This document shows, in pieces, positions 43,025 to 51,996 of a DNA stretch of 64,000 nt. A program made the translations under genes and the position numbers. Source of the stretch: Phreatobacter sp. (lineage in GTDB: Bacteria; Pseudomonadota; Alphaproteobacteria; Rhizobiales; Phreatobacteraceae); NCBI RefSeq assembly GCF_027532945.1, contig NZ_JAPZTZ010000004.1, positions 283,036-347,035 on the forward strand, in the 5' to 3' direction. Under the pieces are notes generated by a model. That model made no database searches. It was not told the DNA's origin and saw only the letters and a program-made list of their open reading frames with translations. Numbering within the stretch: position 1 is the stretch's first letter; every line of letters starts with the position of its first letter.

Positions 43025-43624
43025 TCAGGCGGTCGCCTTCTGGAACATCTCGTCGACATACTCCCAGTTCGCCAGGTGCTCGACGAAGGCCTTGAGGTAG
43101 TCGGGACGGCGGTTGCGGTAGTCGATGTAGTAGGAGTGCTCCCACACGTCGCAGCCGAGGATCGGCGAGGCGCCATGGACCAGCGGGCTCTCGCCGTTCG
43201 GGGTCTTCTGGACGATGATCTTGCCGCCCTGCACGGCGAGCCAGGTCCAGCCCGAGCCGAACTGGGTCACGCCGCCCTGGATGAAGTCTTCCTTGGCCTT
43301 CTCGACCGAGCCGAAGGAATCAACCAGCGCCTTCTCGAGGCCACCGGGGATCTTGCCGCCGCCATTCGGCTTCATCCACTTCCAGAAATGGATGTGATTG
43401 TAGTGCTGGCCGGCATTGTTGAAGATCGCCGCGTTCTTGCCGAACGAACCCTTCACGATCTCCTCGAGGCTCTTGCCCTCGAACTCCGTGCCCTTGATCG
43501 CGTTGTTGCCGTTGTTGACATAAGCGAGGTGATGCTTGTCGTGGTGATACTCGAGCGTCTCCTTCGACATATAGGGCTGGAGCGCATCGTGGGCGTAGGG
43601 AAGATCGTCGAGTGTGAAGGCCAT
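43025..43624 (-). CDS. sodB: superoxide dismutase, Fe/Mn type
   Basis: 199 aa from the ATG at 43624 (GGAGACGAGG upstream). Metal ligands: His in SKETLEYHHDKHHLAYV, His in NNAGQHYNHIHFW, and Asp/His in LGCDVWEHSYYIDYRN. The second-shell Gln sits after helix 4 (GKNAAIFNNAGQHYN), the position typical of the Fe enzyme in Proteobacteria, so Fe is favoured, though Mn or cambialistic use cannot be excluded. Cytosolic O2- dismutation. Monocistronic, ended by a strong terminator. Confidence 0.95.
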   Translation of the reverse strand: MAFTLDDLPYAHDALQPYMSKETLEYHHDKHHLAYVNNGNNAIKGTEFEGKSLEEIVKGSFGKNAAIFNNAGQHYNHIHFWKWMKPNGGGKIPGGLEKALVDSFGSVEKAKEDFIQGGVTQFGSGWTWLAVQGGKIIVQKTPNGESPLVHGASPILGCDVWEHSYYIDYRNRRPDYLKAFVEHLANWEYVDEMFQKATA

Positions 43625-43856
43625 GACCTCGTCTCCTGATGGGGACTGCCGGCCCTTGGGGACGGGAACGGGCAGCCGCTTGGAACCAACACCTCTCACA
43701 TAGGCTGGCCCGCCGTCCCGGGCAATTGCCCGGGTGTCGCCGGGTGGTGTAGTTGGCGGGAATCGGGTGGGTTGCCTTGGTTAGGTCGTTTTTTGACGGC
43801 TCAACGGTAATCGGGAGCGGGCCTTGAGAAGCCCGCATGGGGTGAAAGGACGATCC

Positions 43857-45506
43857 ATGGCCCTCATTCTTCAGGTCGTGGCGGGCATTCTGATGCTGAT
43901 CGGCCTCGGAACGCTCTACTCGGGCACCAATCCGGCGCTTCTGAGCCTCGGCAACACGATCATGATCGTCGGAGCCCTCTTCGCCAGCGCCGGCTTCGTC
44001 CTCTTCGGCCTCGCCGTGGTTGCCGGCCAGGTGGCGCGCCTTGGCGCCAGGCTGGACCTGTTGGGCGACGCGCTCGCCGCCGGCCGTCGTGCCGAGGCCG
44101 GTCAGGCGCCGCTCGCGCCATCGGCCCTGCCGCGCGATGTCGAGGCCATGGCGCCATTGCCGCCCGATCTCGACCTCGGCCTCACCGAGCCGCCGAGGAG
44201 CACCACTCCGCCCGTCGCGCCGCCTGCCGCGCCGGTTGTCCTGGCGCCGGCCGCTGCTCCCGCTGTCGCGCCGCCGGCAGCGACCACGCCGGTGCCGCCC
44301 AGCCGCCAGAGCTTCGGCCTTCCGCCGCTGGCCGGACAGGCGCCCTTCGGTGCCGCCGCCACCGGCATTGCCGCCGGCGCAGCCGCCGGTGTCCTTGCCG
44401 CCGGTCTCGGCTCATCCGCCCGGTCCGAGCCCTCCCTGGAGGAGCGTTCCGCCGAGAAGCCTGTCGCGCCCGAGCCGGTCAGTATCGAATCCGTGGTGCT
44501 TGAGCCCGTCGTGCGCGAGCCGGCGAACGTCCAGCCTGTCATCCCTGCCATCGTCGTGCCCGACAGGGCCGAGCCTGACCTCGCCCATGCCGTCGAGGAC
44601 CTCAAGGACGAGGTGAAGGCCGCCGAGGCTGACCTTGCGCCCTCGCCGGCCGCCGCCGAGGAAACGCCGGACCACCTCGCCTCGCTGGAGCGCATCCTGC
44701 TCGGCGCCGCCACCGAGGGCAGGGCGCCGGCAACGCCGGAGCCGGAACCGCTGGTTCTGCCGCCGCATCGCGAGCCCGAGCCCGTTTCTGACGACCAGGC
44801 CGAGGACGACGATACGTCCGCGGAGGAGGAGCCGGAAGCTAAAGCCCAAGCGCCAGCGCCGGAGCCCGATCCGGTCATCGCCACCGACGATTTCATGGCC
44901 CGCCTGCGCGAAACCCTCGCCCGGCCTGTGGCGCCGCCCGAACCGGCGCCGACCCCCGACCTGACGCCCGAGCCCGCCGACGAGACGCGCCACGCGCCGA
45001 AGCCCTCGCCGGTGCTGTCCATCGAGGAGGAACTGGAGCGCGCCCTTCAGGCCTCGCTGGCGCCTGCCAACGTTCCGCCCGCGCCGGCCCCTGCCGTCGA
45101 GCCCGAGCCGGTCCCAGCGGAGCCCGTCCGCGCTGCGCCAGAACCGCAGGTTTCCGGCCGCGATGGCCGTCCGCCGGACGCCATGGCGGCGCTGGCCAAG
45201 GACTTCCCCGAACTCAACGATCTCCTCGCGCCCAAGGCGCCGCCGGCCGATCCGGCCGCCTCGTTGCTCGATGATCTCAAGGGCATCTTCGCCGACCCGA
45301 GGGCGGCCGCCCCGCGACAGGAGCCCGTGGTCGATGCACCGGCCCCGCCGCCGCCCGCGCCGCCTTCACCGCCGCTGCTGCGCGAGGGGGTCATCGCCAC
45401 CATCCCGTTCCGTCTCTATGGCGACGGCACGATCGAGGCGGATCTGGCGGAGGGGACGACCCGCTTCGCCTCGCTGAAGGATTTCCGCGCCCACGTCGGT
45501 GGGTGA
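43857..45506 (+). CDS. membrane-anchored, proline/alanine/glutamate-rich protein with conserved C-terminal motif
   Basis: 549 aa from the ATG at 43857. Two adjacent membrane helices at the N terminus (ILQVVAGILMLIGLGTLYSG and TIMIVGALFASAGFVLFGLAVVAGQ) are followed by a short basic stretch, then ~380 residues of disordered P/A/E/V-rich sequence with recurring 'PEPxP' and 'APAPEPDP' runs. Ordered islands read HLASLERILLGAA, FMARLRETLARP and SIEEELERALQASL. The C terminus LREGVIATIPFRLYGDGTIEADLAEGTTRFASLKDFRAHV matches a small domain I recall from several Rhizobiales proteins ('G......Y.LY.DGSIEA.L..G..RF.S...LR.H'). Function unknown; possibly a cell-envelope scaffold. Confidence 0.6.
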   Translation: MALILQVVAGILMLIGLGTLYSGTNPALLSLGNTIMIVGALFASAGFVLFGLAVVAGQVARLGARLDLLGDALAAGRRAEAGQAPLAPSALPRDVEAMAPLPPDLDLGLTEPPRSTTPPVAPPAAPVVLAPAAAPAVAPPAATTPVPPSRQSFGLPPLAGQAPFGAAATGIAAGAAAGVLAAGLGSSARSEPSLEERSAEKPVAPEPVSIESVVLEPVVREPANVQPVIPAIVVPDRAEPDLAHAVEDLKDEVKAAEADLAPSPAAAEETPDHLASLERILLGAATEGRAPATPEPEPLVLPPHREPEPVSDDQAEDDDTSAEEEPEAKAQAPAPEPDPVIATDDFMARLRETLARPVAPPEPAPTPDLTPEPADETRHAPKPSPVLSIEEELERALQASLAPANVPPAPAPAVEPEPVPAEPVRAAPEPQVSGRDGRPPDAMAALAKDFPELNDLLAPKAPPADPAASLLDDLKGIFADPRAAAPRQEPVVDAPAPPPPAPPSPPLLREGVIATIPFRLYGDGTIEADLAEGTTRFASLKDFRAHVGG

Positions 45507-45548
45507 GGGGCGCTATCGTCCGTTGGACCTGAGGGCCGCCGCCCGCGC

Positions 45549-46415
45549 TCAGACGCGCGGGCCGGCCGCCGCATAGTCGAAATAGAGCTCGCGCGCCTTG
45601 CGGCCGAAGGGGCCCGGCTGGAGCTCGCGGTCGTCGATCTTCGTGATGGGCATGACCTTGGAATAATTGCCTGAGGCGAAGATCTCGTCGGCGCCCTCGA
45701 AATCGGCATAGCGCAGGCTCTGCTCGACGACCTTCACGCCGGCCTCGCGCAGCAGGGCAATCGTGCGCTGGCGGGTGATGCCATTGAGGAAGGTGCCGTT
45801 CGGGATGGGCGTGTAGACCACGCCGTCTTTGGCCATGAAGATGTTGGAGGTCGCGGTCTCCGCGACATTGCCGACCATGTCGAGCACCAGGCAATTGTCG
45901 AAGCCGCGGGCGCGGGCCTCGCGCAGCGCCCGGCCATTGTTCGGATAGAGGCAGCCCGCCTTCGAATCGGTCGGAGCGTTCTCGATGGTCGGGCGGCGGA
46001 ATTTCGACAGGGTGATCGACGTGCCGGTCGGCTGGCCCATGGGCGCCTCGTAGAGGCAGAGGCAGAACCGCGTCGTCTCCGGGTCGGGCAGGATGGCGTT
46101 CGGGCCGTCGCCCTCGGCCCAGTACATCGGCTTCACATAGAGCGGCACCGTGCCGTCGAACTTCTTCGCCCCGTCGGCGGCGAGGCCGACGATCGTCTCC
46201 GCCGCCATGGTCGGCTTCAGGCCGAGGGCCGTTGCCGAGCGGTTCACGCGGGCCGCGTGCAGGTCCATGTCGGGCATCAGCCCATCGAAGATGCGCGCGC
46301 CGTCGAAGACCGAGGATCCGAGCCAGAAGGCATGGCTGCGCGGGCCGGTCAGGGGCGGGTTGCCCTCGATCCAGTCGCCGTCGACAAAGGTCCAGGTTTT
46401 CGACCAGGTGGGCAT
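45549..46415 (-). CDS. ilvE: branched-chain amino-acid aminotransferase (fold type IV)
   Basis: 288-aa PLP enzyme of the BCAT/D-amino-acid transaminase group. Motifs: LTGPRSHAFWLGSSVFDGARIFDG at the N terminus; DSKAGCLYPNNGRALREARARGFDNCLVLD containing the PLP region; VAETATSNIFMAKDGVVYTPIPNGTFLNGITRQRTIALLRE; and DEIFASGNYSKVMPITKIDDREL. The last segments match BCAT (final step of Leu/Ile/Val synthesis). D-alanine-type activity is a possible alternative because families overlap. GGAGA ribosome site. Confidence 0.85.
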   Translation of the reverse strand: MPTWSKTWTFVDGDWIEGNPPLTGPRSHAFWLGSSVFDGARIFDGLMPDMDLHAARVNRSATALGLKPTMAAETIVGLAADGAKKFDGTVPLYVKPMYWAEGDGPNAILPDPETTRFCLCLYEAPMGQPTGTSITLSKFRRPTIENAPTDSKAGCLYPNNGRALREARARGFDNCLVLDMVGNVAETATSNIFMAKDGVVYTPIPNGTFLNGITRQRTIALLREAGVKVVEQSLRYADFEGADEIFASGNYSKVMPITKIDDRELQPGPFGRKARELYFDYAAAGPRV

Positions 46416-46517
46416 GGGCGTTCTCCGCAGGCGGGGGACGCGAAATCTATCCTGTCGCCCGCGGCCGTCACCATGAAATGTCGTGATCCCAGACGCGCGC
46501 GGGAGCGATGGGTCTGC

Positions 46518-46964
46518 TCACCCCGCGGTCGCTGCCACCGCATCGCGGCGGATGCGGTCGATCATCGCGCGCACGCCGTTGGAGCGTTGCGGCGTCAGGT
46601 GCTGTTCGAGGCCGAAGGAGCGGAAGAGGCCGAAGGCGTCGTCGGTCGCGACCTCGCGCGCCGGGCGGCCCGAATAATAGGCGAGGGTGAGGGCCACCAG
46701 GCCCTTGACGATATGGGCGTCGCTCTCGCCCTCGAAGCGGATCAGAGCGTCGGGTCCGGGCCTGTCGACATGGGTGACCACCCAGACATTGCTGGCGCAG
46801 CCTTTCACCCGGTTGTCCTCGGTGCGCTGCGCCTCGGGAAGCCCGGGCAGTGCCTTGCCGATCTCGATGAGATAGCGATAGCGCTCCTCCCAGTCGTCGA
46901 TCAGGGCGAAGGCGTCTTTGATCTCGTCGATCGAGGGCAGGGCGGTCTGGCTCATGGGGGGCAT
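46518..46964 (-). CDS. sufE: SufE-family sulfur acceptor protein
   Basis: 148 aa. SufE takes persulfide sulfur from SufS for Fe-S cluster assembly. The acceptor Cys lies in EDNRVKGCASNVWVV. Other landmarks: EIKDAFALIDDWEERYRYLIEIGKALPGLP and ALTLAYYSGRPAREV, with GLEQHLTPQRSNGVRAMIDRI at the end, all as in the family. The start is ATG 46964 (AGGGGG upstream) or the ATG at 46955. No sufBCDS operon is adjacent, so this is a stand-alone SufE. Confidence 0.93.
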   Translation of the reverse strand: MPPMSQTALPSIDEIKDAFALIDDWEERYRYLIEIGKALPGLPEAQRTEDNRVKGCASNVWVVTHVDRPGPDALIRFEGESDAHIVKGLVALTLAYYSGRPAREVATDDAFGLFRSFGLEQHLTPQRSNGVRAMIDRIRRDAVAATAG

Positions 46965-46993
46965 ATAGACCGCCCCCTGCCCGAAACAAAGGG

Positions 46994-47341
46994 TCAGGCC
47001 GGCCGGCGCGGCGGCAGGGGGGCGCGCAGCGGCGCGGAGCCGACAGGGGCCTGGACGCCGCCGAAGGGCACCTCGCGGTCCGCCGGGGTCAGCGTGTCAT
47101 GGGCCGCCGGCGTCGAGGCGCCGATCAGCTCGCGCTGCACCGTCTCGGTGACGAGGCCGGCGCCGCGGGCGCAGGTTGCCGCATGGTCGCGACAGAGCTG
47201 CGTCGCGCCGCGGATGACCGCGGAGGCGACCTCGCCGGAACTCGGCAAGGCCGTGCCGGCCGAGGGCGGCAGCGGCGCCGACGGCGGCAACACGTAGAAG
47301 ACGAGGCAAAGCCAGAAGGCGGCCTTGAAGAGGAATGACAT
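46994..47341 (-). CDS. DUF5330-like exported small protein
   Basis: 115 aa from the ATG at 47341. One N-terminal hydrophobic segment (MSFLFKAAFWLCLVFYVLPP) is followed by a helical region with a paired-cysteine motif (TQLCRDHAATCARGAG), the arrangement of the Rhizobiales DUF5330 family. The tail is proline-rich (GSAPLRAPLPPRRPA). Likely membrane-anchored or periplasmic; function unknown. The longer ORF in the track extends into the divergent promoter region. Confidence 0.65.
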   Translation of the reverse strand: MSFLFKAAFWLCLVFYVLPPSAPLPPSAGTALPSSGEVASAVIRGATQLCRDHAATCARGAGLVTETVQRELIGASTPAAHDTLTPADREVPFGGVQAPVGSAPLRAPLPPRRPA

Positions 47342-47493
47342 GACGCCGTTTCCGGTCGTTGGAGCCCTGTATCCGGGCGGTCGTTTTGGCCTCGAGGGCA
47401 CCGCTCCGGTTGTAGCCATCCTTGCCCGCGAGCCATGAACGAGGCCTTGGCGGACAAGGTGAACAGGCGGGAAACGCATCGCGGAAATTCGAT

Positions 47494-47511
47494 TAAGGTT
47501 GATGCACCTTA
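47494..47511. promoter_or_regulatory. inverted repeat upstream of histidine kinase
   Basis: Perfect TAAGGT-tgatgc-ACCTTA in the spacer between the divergent DUF5330 gene and the histidine-kinase gene, about 150 bases before the latter. A possible operator; the binding protein is unknown. Confidence 0.3.
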
Positions 47512-47647
47512 CCGGCCGCCGGTACACGCCATGGCTGTGGGACGGCCCCGAAAGTCTTTTTTCACCATGGCCCGCAAAACGCCGCCCACAGCGGAACAGA
47601 GGCCCACGGACCCCCCGGACTTAGCGTTTCCTTCACGCCGCCCTGTC

Positions 47648-49513
47648 ATGGTCGCTGGAGTGAGAACGGCGGATGCCGCGTCCGGGGTGCGTGCGTTGCG
47701 TGAAAGCGCGTTGATCCATTCTGTGAGGTCCTATCTCGACGGCCTGGTCCATCCGGCCGCGACGGTGGACCCCGTGGTCTTCGCCCGCCACCGGGCCTTC
47801 ATCGCCACGCGCATGATCCCCGGCCTCCTCGCCCTTTCCGCCCTGCCGCTCTACCTCGCCTTCAAGGGCGTGCCCGGCCCGGTCGAGACCATCGCCTTCG
47901 GCTGGCTCGTCCTGCCCATCGCGATCGCCGCCTTCCTGTCGCGCACCGGCGCCTATGAGCAGGCGCACCTGTTCTCCGCGGCCGCGCTCACCGGCATCGT
48001 CACGCTCATCGCCATGCTGTCGGGCGGCCTGTCCTCCTTCATCGTCATCTGGTTCGCCCTGGTACCCGCCGAGGCGGTGCTCTCCGGCGCCCGCCGTGTT
48101 GTCGCCGCCGCCGGCGGCATGGTGCTCGCCGCCGTGACGCTCATCGCCGCCGCGCAATATGGTGGCGCGCTGCCCACGGTCGGCCTGCCGCCGGAGCATC
48201 TGGCCGTCGCCGCCTTCGCCTCGGTGGCCGCCGCCATCGTCTATGCCATCAGCCTCGCCCTGTCGGCCGCCATGGTCAGCCGCACCGGCGAGGAGGTCAC
48301 CACCTCCGGCGAACAGCGCTACCGGCTCCTCGCCGAGAACATGACGGACCTCGTCACCTGCCACGCGCGCAATGGCGCGGTGGTCTTCGCCTCGCCGGCC
48401 GCCGAGCGCGTCCTCGGCGTCCCCTCCTATGCCCTTCATGGCCAGAGCCTCTTCGACCGCGTCCATGTCGCCGACCGGCCGGCCTATCTCAACGCCCTGT
48501 CCATCGCCGCCTCCCGCAAGGTCGAGGCCGCCGCCGAGTTCCGCCTGCGCCGCGGCGATGCCGCCGATGGCCAGCCGATCTTCACCTGGGTCGAGATGCG
48601 CAGCCGCCCGCTGAGTGGCTCCGGCGAGAGCCAGCAGGTCGTGTCGGTGCTGCGTGACGTGTCCGAGCGCAAGCATCACGAGGCCGCGGTCGATGCCGCG
48701 CGTGAGGAGGCCGACCGCGCCAACGAGGCGCGTGGCCGCTTTCTGGCCAATGTCAGCCACGAGCTGCGCACGCCGCTGAACGCCATCAACGGCTTCTCCG
48801 AGATGCTGATGCACGAGGAGGCCATGCGGCTCGACCAGGCCCGCCGCCACGAATATGCGACGCTGATCCACGATTCCGGCGAGCACCTCCTGAACCTCGT
48901 CAATTCGATCCTCGACATGTCCAAGATCGAGAGCGGCCATTTCGAGATCACGCCGGAGCCCTTCGCCCTGGCGCCGCTGGTGCATCAGTGCCTGCAGCTC
49001 GTCGAGCTCAAGGCCGAGGCTGGCGGTGTCGCGCTTTCCGTCGACCTGCCGGAGAGCTTCGACGAGGTGGTCGGCGACAAGCGCGCCTATCGCCAGATCC
49101 TCCTCAATCTCGCGGCCAATGCCGTGAAGTTCACCAAGCCCGGCGGCTCGGTGACGGTGAGCCTGCGCCGCGATGGCGCCTTCCTGTCGCTGGCCGTGAC
49201 CGACACCGGCATTGGCATCGCCGAGGCGGACCTGCCGCGGCTCGGCAGCCCCTTCTTCCAGGCGCGCTCCAGCTATGACCGCGCCTATGACGGCACCGGC
49301 CTCGGCCTCTCCGTGGTCAAGGGCCTCGCCGAACTGCATGGCGGCCGTATCGAGATCGCCTCGCAGCTCGGCCGCGGCACCCGCGTCACCCTGCGCATGC
49401 CCATGGATTGCGAGGCCCACGCCGCCGGCGCGGTGGCGCAGCTGCCCGTCGCACGCGGCGAGGACAGGGCCACGGCCGCTCAGACGATCCAGGAGGGACG
49501 GAAAATTGCGTGA
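47648..49513 (+). CDS. DivJ-like PAS sensor histidine kinase
   Basis: 621 aa from the ATG at 47648; several upstream in-frame ATGs (47435, 47567) are possible and none has a clear ribosome site. The N-terminal membrane region has about six helices (MIPGLLALSALPLYLAFKG, TIAFGWLVLPIAIAAFL, LFSAAALTGIVTLIAML, FIVIWFALVPAEAVLSG and more). A PAS domain follows (YRLLAENMTDLVTCHARNGAVVFASPAAERVLG). Kinase boxes: H-box FLANVSHELRTPLNAINGFSEML, N-box ILLNLAANAVKFT, G1 DTGIGIAEADL, G2 GTGLGLSVVKGL. The membrane part resembles DivJ, the kinase that phosphorylates DivK and so lowers CtrA activity; this assignment is by pattern. It overlaps the next gene. Confidence 0.78.
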   Translation: MVAGVRTADAASGVRALRESALIHSVRSYLDGLVHPAATVDPVVFARHRAFIATRMIPGLLALSALPLYLAFKGVPGPVETIAFGWLVLPIAIAAFLSRTGAYEQAHLFSAAALTGIVTLIAMLSGGLSSFIVIWFALVPAEAVLSGARRVVAAAGGMVLAAVTLIAAAQYGGALPTVGLPPEHLAVAAFASVAAAIVYAISLALSAAMVSRTGEEVTTSGEQRYRLLAENMTDLVTCHARNGAVVFASPAAERVLGVPSYALHGQSLFDRVHVADRPAYLNALSIAASRKVEAAAEFRLRRGDAADGQPIFTWVEMRSRPLSGSGESQQVVSVLRDVSERKHHEAAVDAAREEADRANEARGRFLANVSHELRTPLNAINGFSEMLMHEEAMRLDQARRHEYATLIHDSGEHLLNLVNSILDMSKIESGHFEITPEPFALAPLVHQCLQLVELKAEAGGVALSVDLPESFDEVVGDKRAYRQILLNLAANAVKFTKPGGSVTVSLRRDGAFLSLAVTDTGIGIAEADLPRLGSPFFQARSSYDRAYDGTGLGLSVVKGLAELHGGRIEIASQLGRGTRVTLRMPMDCEAHAAGAVAQLPVARGEDRATAAQTIQEGRKIA

Positions 49514-50255
49514 CGCCACCTGGGACGACGACGATCTCGAGCCCCGCGGCCGGCAGGCAGCGCAGGACGACCGCTCGCTGCTGCAGCGCCTGACCGGGCA
49601 GGACTGGGGCGACCGCCTCGCCCTCGGCGCGCTCGCGCTCATCGGCCTCGGCATCATCGGCAATGCGCTGATGCGCCAGACCGGCCCGCATCCCGACCCG
49701 CTCTTCGCTGCCGCTGTGATCGCGCCGACGCCCGTTCCCGCCGCCCGCCCGGCCGATGTGCAGCAGACTGCCAGCATCGCCCAGCGTCCCGCCGAGGCAG
49801 CATCCGCTCCCGCCGCTGCCGCGCAGGCGGCTCCCGCCGCCCGCGGCCGGTCGGAGATCGTCGCTGAGGTGCAGCGCGAGCTGGTCCGCCGCAAGCTCTA
49901 TGACGGCGCCGTCGACGGCGTCACCGGCCCGAAGACCGAGGCCGCCATCCGCCGTTTCGAGACCGAGACGCGGCTCGCCGTTACCGGCGAGGCCTCCGAG
50001 GCGCTCCTCGCCAAGCTGAAGCGTGGCGGTCCCGCCGCGACGGTTGCCGCCCGCCCCCAGGCTCCCGCCGCTCCCGCGCCCGCGCCGCAGCGCACCGCTC
50101 AGGCGGCCCCGCCGCAGGGCCCGCAGTCCATTGCCGACCTAATCGGCCAGAATGGTCGTCCGGCGCAGGTCCCCGCGCCGCGCCCGGCGCCTGCGGCCCG
50201 TGAGCGCTCCATCGGCGATCTAATCGCTGCCGACGCCGGTCCGCGCCGGCCCTGA
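49506..50255 (+). CDS. membrane-anchored peptidoglycan-binding protein, TTG start
   Basis: 249 aa starting at TTG 49506, 8 bases after AGGAGGG and overlapping the kinase stop, so it is coupled to the kinase gene. Short acidic N terminus, one membrane helix (RLALGALALIGLGIIGNALM), an Ala/Pro-rich linker, then a PGBD-type fold: RSEIVAEVQRELVRRKLYDGAVDGVTGPKTEAAIRRFETETRLAVTGEASEALLAKL. The tail has two SIADLIGQN/SIGDLIAAD repeats in a proline-rich context. Probably anchors in the inner membrane and binds cell wall in the periplasm. Confidence 0.82.
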   Translation: MRDATWDDDDLEPRGRQAAQDDRSLLQRLTGQDWGDRLALGALALIGLGIIGNALMRQTGPHPDPLFAAAVIAPTPVPAARPADVQQTASIAQRPAEAASAPAAAAQAAPAARGRSEIVAEVQRELVRRKLYDGAVDGVTGPKTEAAIRRFETETRLAVTGEASEALLAKLKRGGPAATVAARPQAPAAPAPAPQRTAQAAPPQGPQSIADLIGQNGRPAQVPAPRPAPAARERSIGDLIAADAGPRRP

Positions 50256-50268
50256 CGGGACGGCGGCG

Positions 50269-50619
50269 ATGCGCGTCACCTCCGGCTTCTGGGTTTCCGC
50301 CTTCATCCGCCGCGTCGGGCTGGAGAATGGCTTCGCCACGCTGCGCCGCCGCGGTGCGGAGGAGGCCGGTGCCATCGCCGTGACCGTCTCCCGCGCGAGC
50401 GACCGGCTGGTGGCGCTCTATCTCCAGGCCCCGCAATCCGCCTTCGGCGAGGACAGGCCGCAGGACCGCCTCTTCGTCCCGGCCTGGCCGGAGATTTTCG
50501 TCGAGGAAGAGAAGGTCCGCGACAAGCTGGAGCGCGAGATCCGCTTCGATCCGGACCTGTGGATCGTCGACGTGGACGACCGCGATGGGCGGAGCTTCCT
50601 CGACATCGCGCGGACCTGA
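50269..50619 (+). CDS. DUF1491 family protein
   Basis: 116 aa. The start RVTSGFWVSAFIRRVGLENGFATLRRRGAEEAGAIAVTV and the end EKVRDKLEREIRFDPDLWIVDVDDRDGRSFLDI are the DUF1491 pattern, found in Alphaproteobacteria. Function unknown; small alpha/beta soluble protein. It lies 13 bases downstream of the peptidoglycan-binding gene and is probably in the same transcript. Confidence 0.88.
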   Translation: MRVTSGFWVSAFIRRVGLENGFATLRRRGAEEAGAIAVTVSRASDRLVALYLQAPQSAFGEDRPQDRLFVPAWPEIFVEEEKVRDKLEREIRFDPDLWIVDVDDRDGRSFLDIART

Positions 50620-50642
50620 GACGTCAGGCGGGGCCACCCGCC

Positions 50643-51722
50643 TCACGCCTTCGGCAGGCGCACGCTCCCTGGCCGCGCGACCAGCGTCCTTGGCATCGAC
50701 CGCGCGGCGACGCTCGCCGCCTGCCGCGCACCGACCCGATCCGACGCATCGCTCGCCATGACCGGCTGGTGCCGCCCGACCCGCGGCGCCGTCTCGGCCA
50801 CCGCTGCCGCCTGCCACGATCGCACCAGCGCCACCGCCGCAGAGCGCGGGATGGCCTGGTAGAGCGAGGCGAGGCCGTAGATCCGGTCGACGGATGTGCC
50901 GATCGCCTCGTGGGCGAAGAGCAGCATCCGCATCGTCGCCTCGCGGCCAAGGTCGAGGGCGCGGGCGCAGACCACCAGTGGCTCGCCGCCGGGATCGCCG
51001 GCAACCGCTGCGGCGGTGTGCGCGTCGAAAAGGAAGGTGCGGGTGAGCGCCTCGGCGAGGGCGCCCTCACGCCGTGACAGGGCGGCAGTCTCGAGATCGA
51101 GGCCGGCGCTCTTCGGCCCGAGGCCGGGGGGAAGCGCCTCGCCGGCCAGCGCCAGTTCGGCCAGCATCGTCTCGCGCTGCGCCGTCGCGGCGCCGAGGAA
51201 GCGCTGGCCGAGATCGGCCGGCTTCGGCCGTCGTGGCGCGGGCGCCGGCAGGCTTCGGCCGATGCGGGCGGCGAGCGCCGTGCGGATGGCCGGATCGTCC
51301 ATGTCCTCGAGCGCCACCAGCGCGGCGAGCCCGATATCCTCGCGGCTAGCCACGGCCAGCGCCTTCTCGGCATCACCGGAGCGCACGGCGAGGAAGAGGT
51401 CGTCGTCGGAGAGGGCGCGGCAGCGGGAAAGGATCGGCCGCGCCGCGGCGCCGGTGTCGTGGGCGAGAGCCCGGGCGACGGCGGTGGGCGTCTGCGGATG
51501 ATCGGCGAGTTTCTCGGCGACGATGGCGCGGTCCGCCTCGCTCGCCCGCGGCAGCAGGTTCACCACCAGTTCGGCGAAGCGTGTCACCTCGGCGGCGGGA
51601 TGCTGCGTCTCGGCGACGAACTGGTCGACGATCACCCGGAGCAGCGTCGGCCGCACGTCCACACCATTCGACCGCGCAAGGCCGATCAGTCGCTGGACGC
51701 TGGGAAGGCGCGGTGAGGACAT
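50643..51722 (-). CDS. DUF2336 family protein
   Basis: 359 aa from the ATG at 51722; the longer track version uses a TTG at 51767. Alpha-helical repeat-like protein with the DUF2336 pattern (VDQFVAETQHPAAEVTRFAELVVNLLPRASEADRAIVAEKLADHPQTPTAVARALAHD). Alphaproteobacterial family of unknown function, sometimes linked to motility or signalling. It is convergent with DUF1491 and divergent from the 66-aa gene across a 274-base spacer. Confidence 0.8.
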   Translation of the reverse strand: MSSPRLPSVQRLIGLARSNGVDVRPTLLRVIVDQFVAETQHPAAEVTRFAELVVNLLPRASEADRAIVAEKLADHPQTPTAVARALAHDTGAAARPILSRCRALSDDDLFLAVRSGDAEKALAVASREDIGLAALVALEDMDDPAIRTALAARIGRSLPAPAPRRPKPADLGQRFLGAATAQRETMLAELALAGEALPPGLGPKSAGLDLETAALSRREGALAEALTRTFLFDAHTAAAVAGDPGGEPLVVCARALDLGREATMRMLLFAHEAIGTSVDRIYGLASLYQAIPRSAAVALVRSWQAAAVAETAPRVGRHQPVMASDASDRVGARQAASVAARSMPRTLVARPGSVRLPKA

Positions 51723-51897
51723 GCGGCGGGGATGACCGGTCGGGCGATAGGGGCTCGATACGGACAATAGGCGTGATTTCGTGAACGCTTCGTTAGTGCA
51801 AACGCCTCGTTAACCTTTGGCGGCAGGGTCCATGAGGGCGGGATCCTCCGCCGGGGACGGCTTCGGCCCGTCGCAAGCACGCCGCCATCGACGCCCC

Positions 51898-51914
51898 TTT
51901 ACCCCCTGTTAACC
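51898..51914 (+). promoter_or_regulatory. CtrA-like site (TTTA-N7-TTAACC)
   Basis: Reads TTTA-CCCCCTG-TTAACC, about 85 bases upstream of the 66-aa gene and in the spacer to divergent DUF2336. One mismatch to TTAA-N7-TTAAC; same form as the site before rfbF. Confidence 0.4.
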
Positions 51915-51996
51915 ATACCGGCCTCAAATGGCCTCGCGCGTCGGCGACAGTCGCCGGGCATGGCCGCATTGGAGGGCAGGCGCAAGGGAGGTCTTT

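Noticed and set aside
47633-49894. 753-aa minus-strand ORF
   Set aside because: Antisense to the histidine kinase, which has all kinase boxes in order.
51800-51816. Possible second CtrA site (TTAA-CGAGGCG-TTTGC)
   Set aside because: Two mismatches in the second half-site; chance match is likely.
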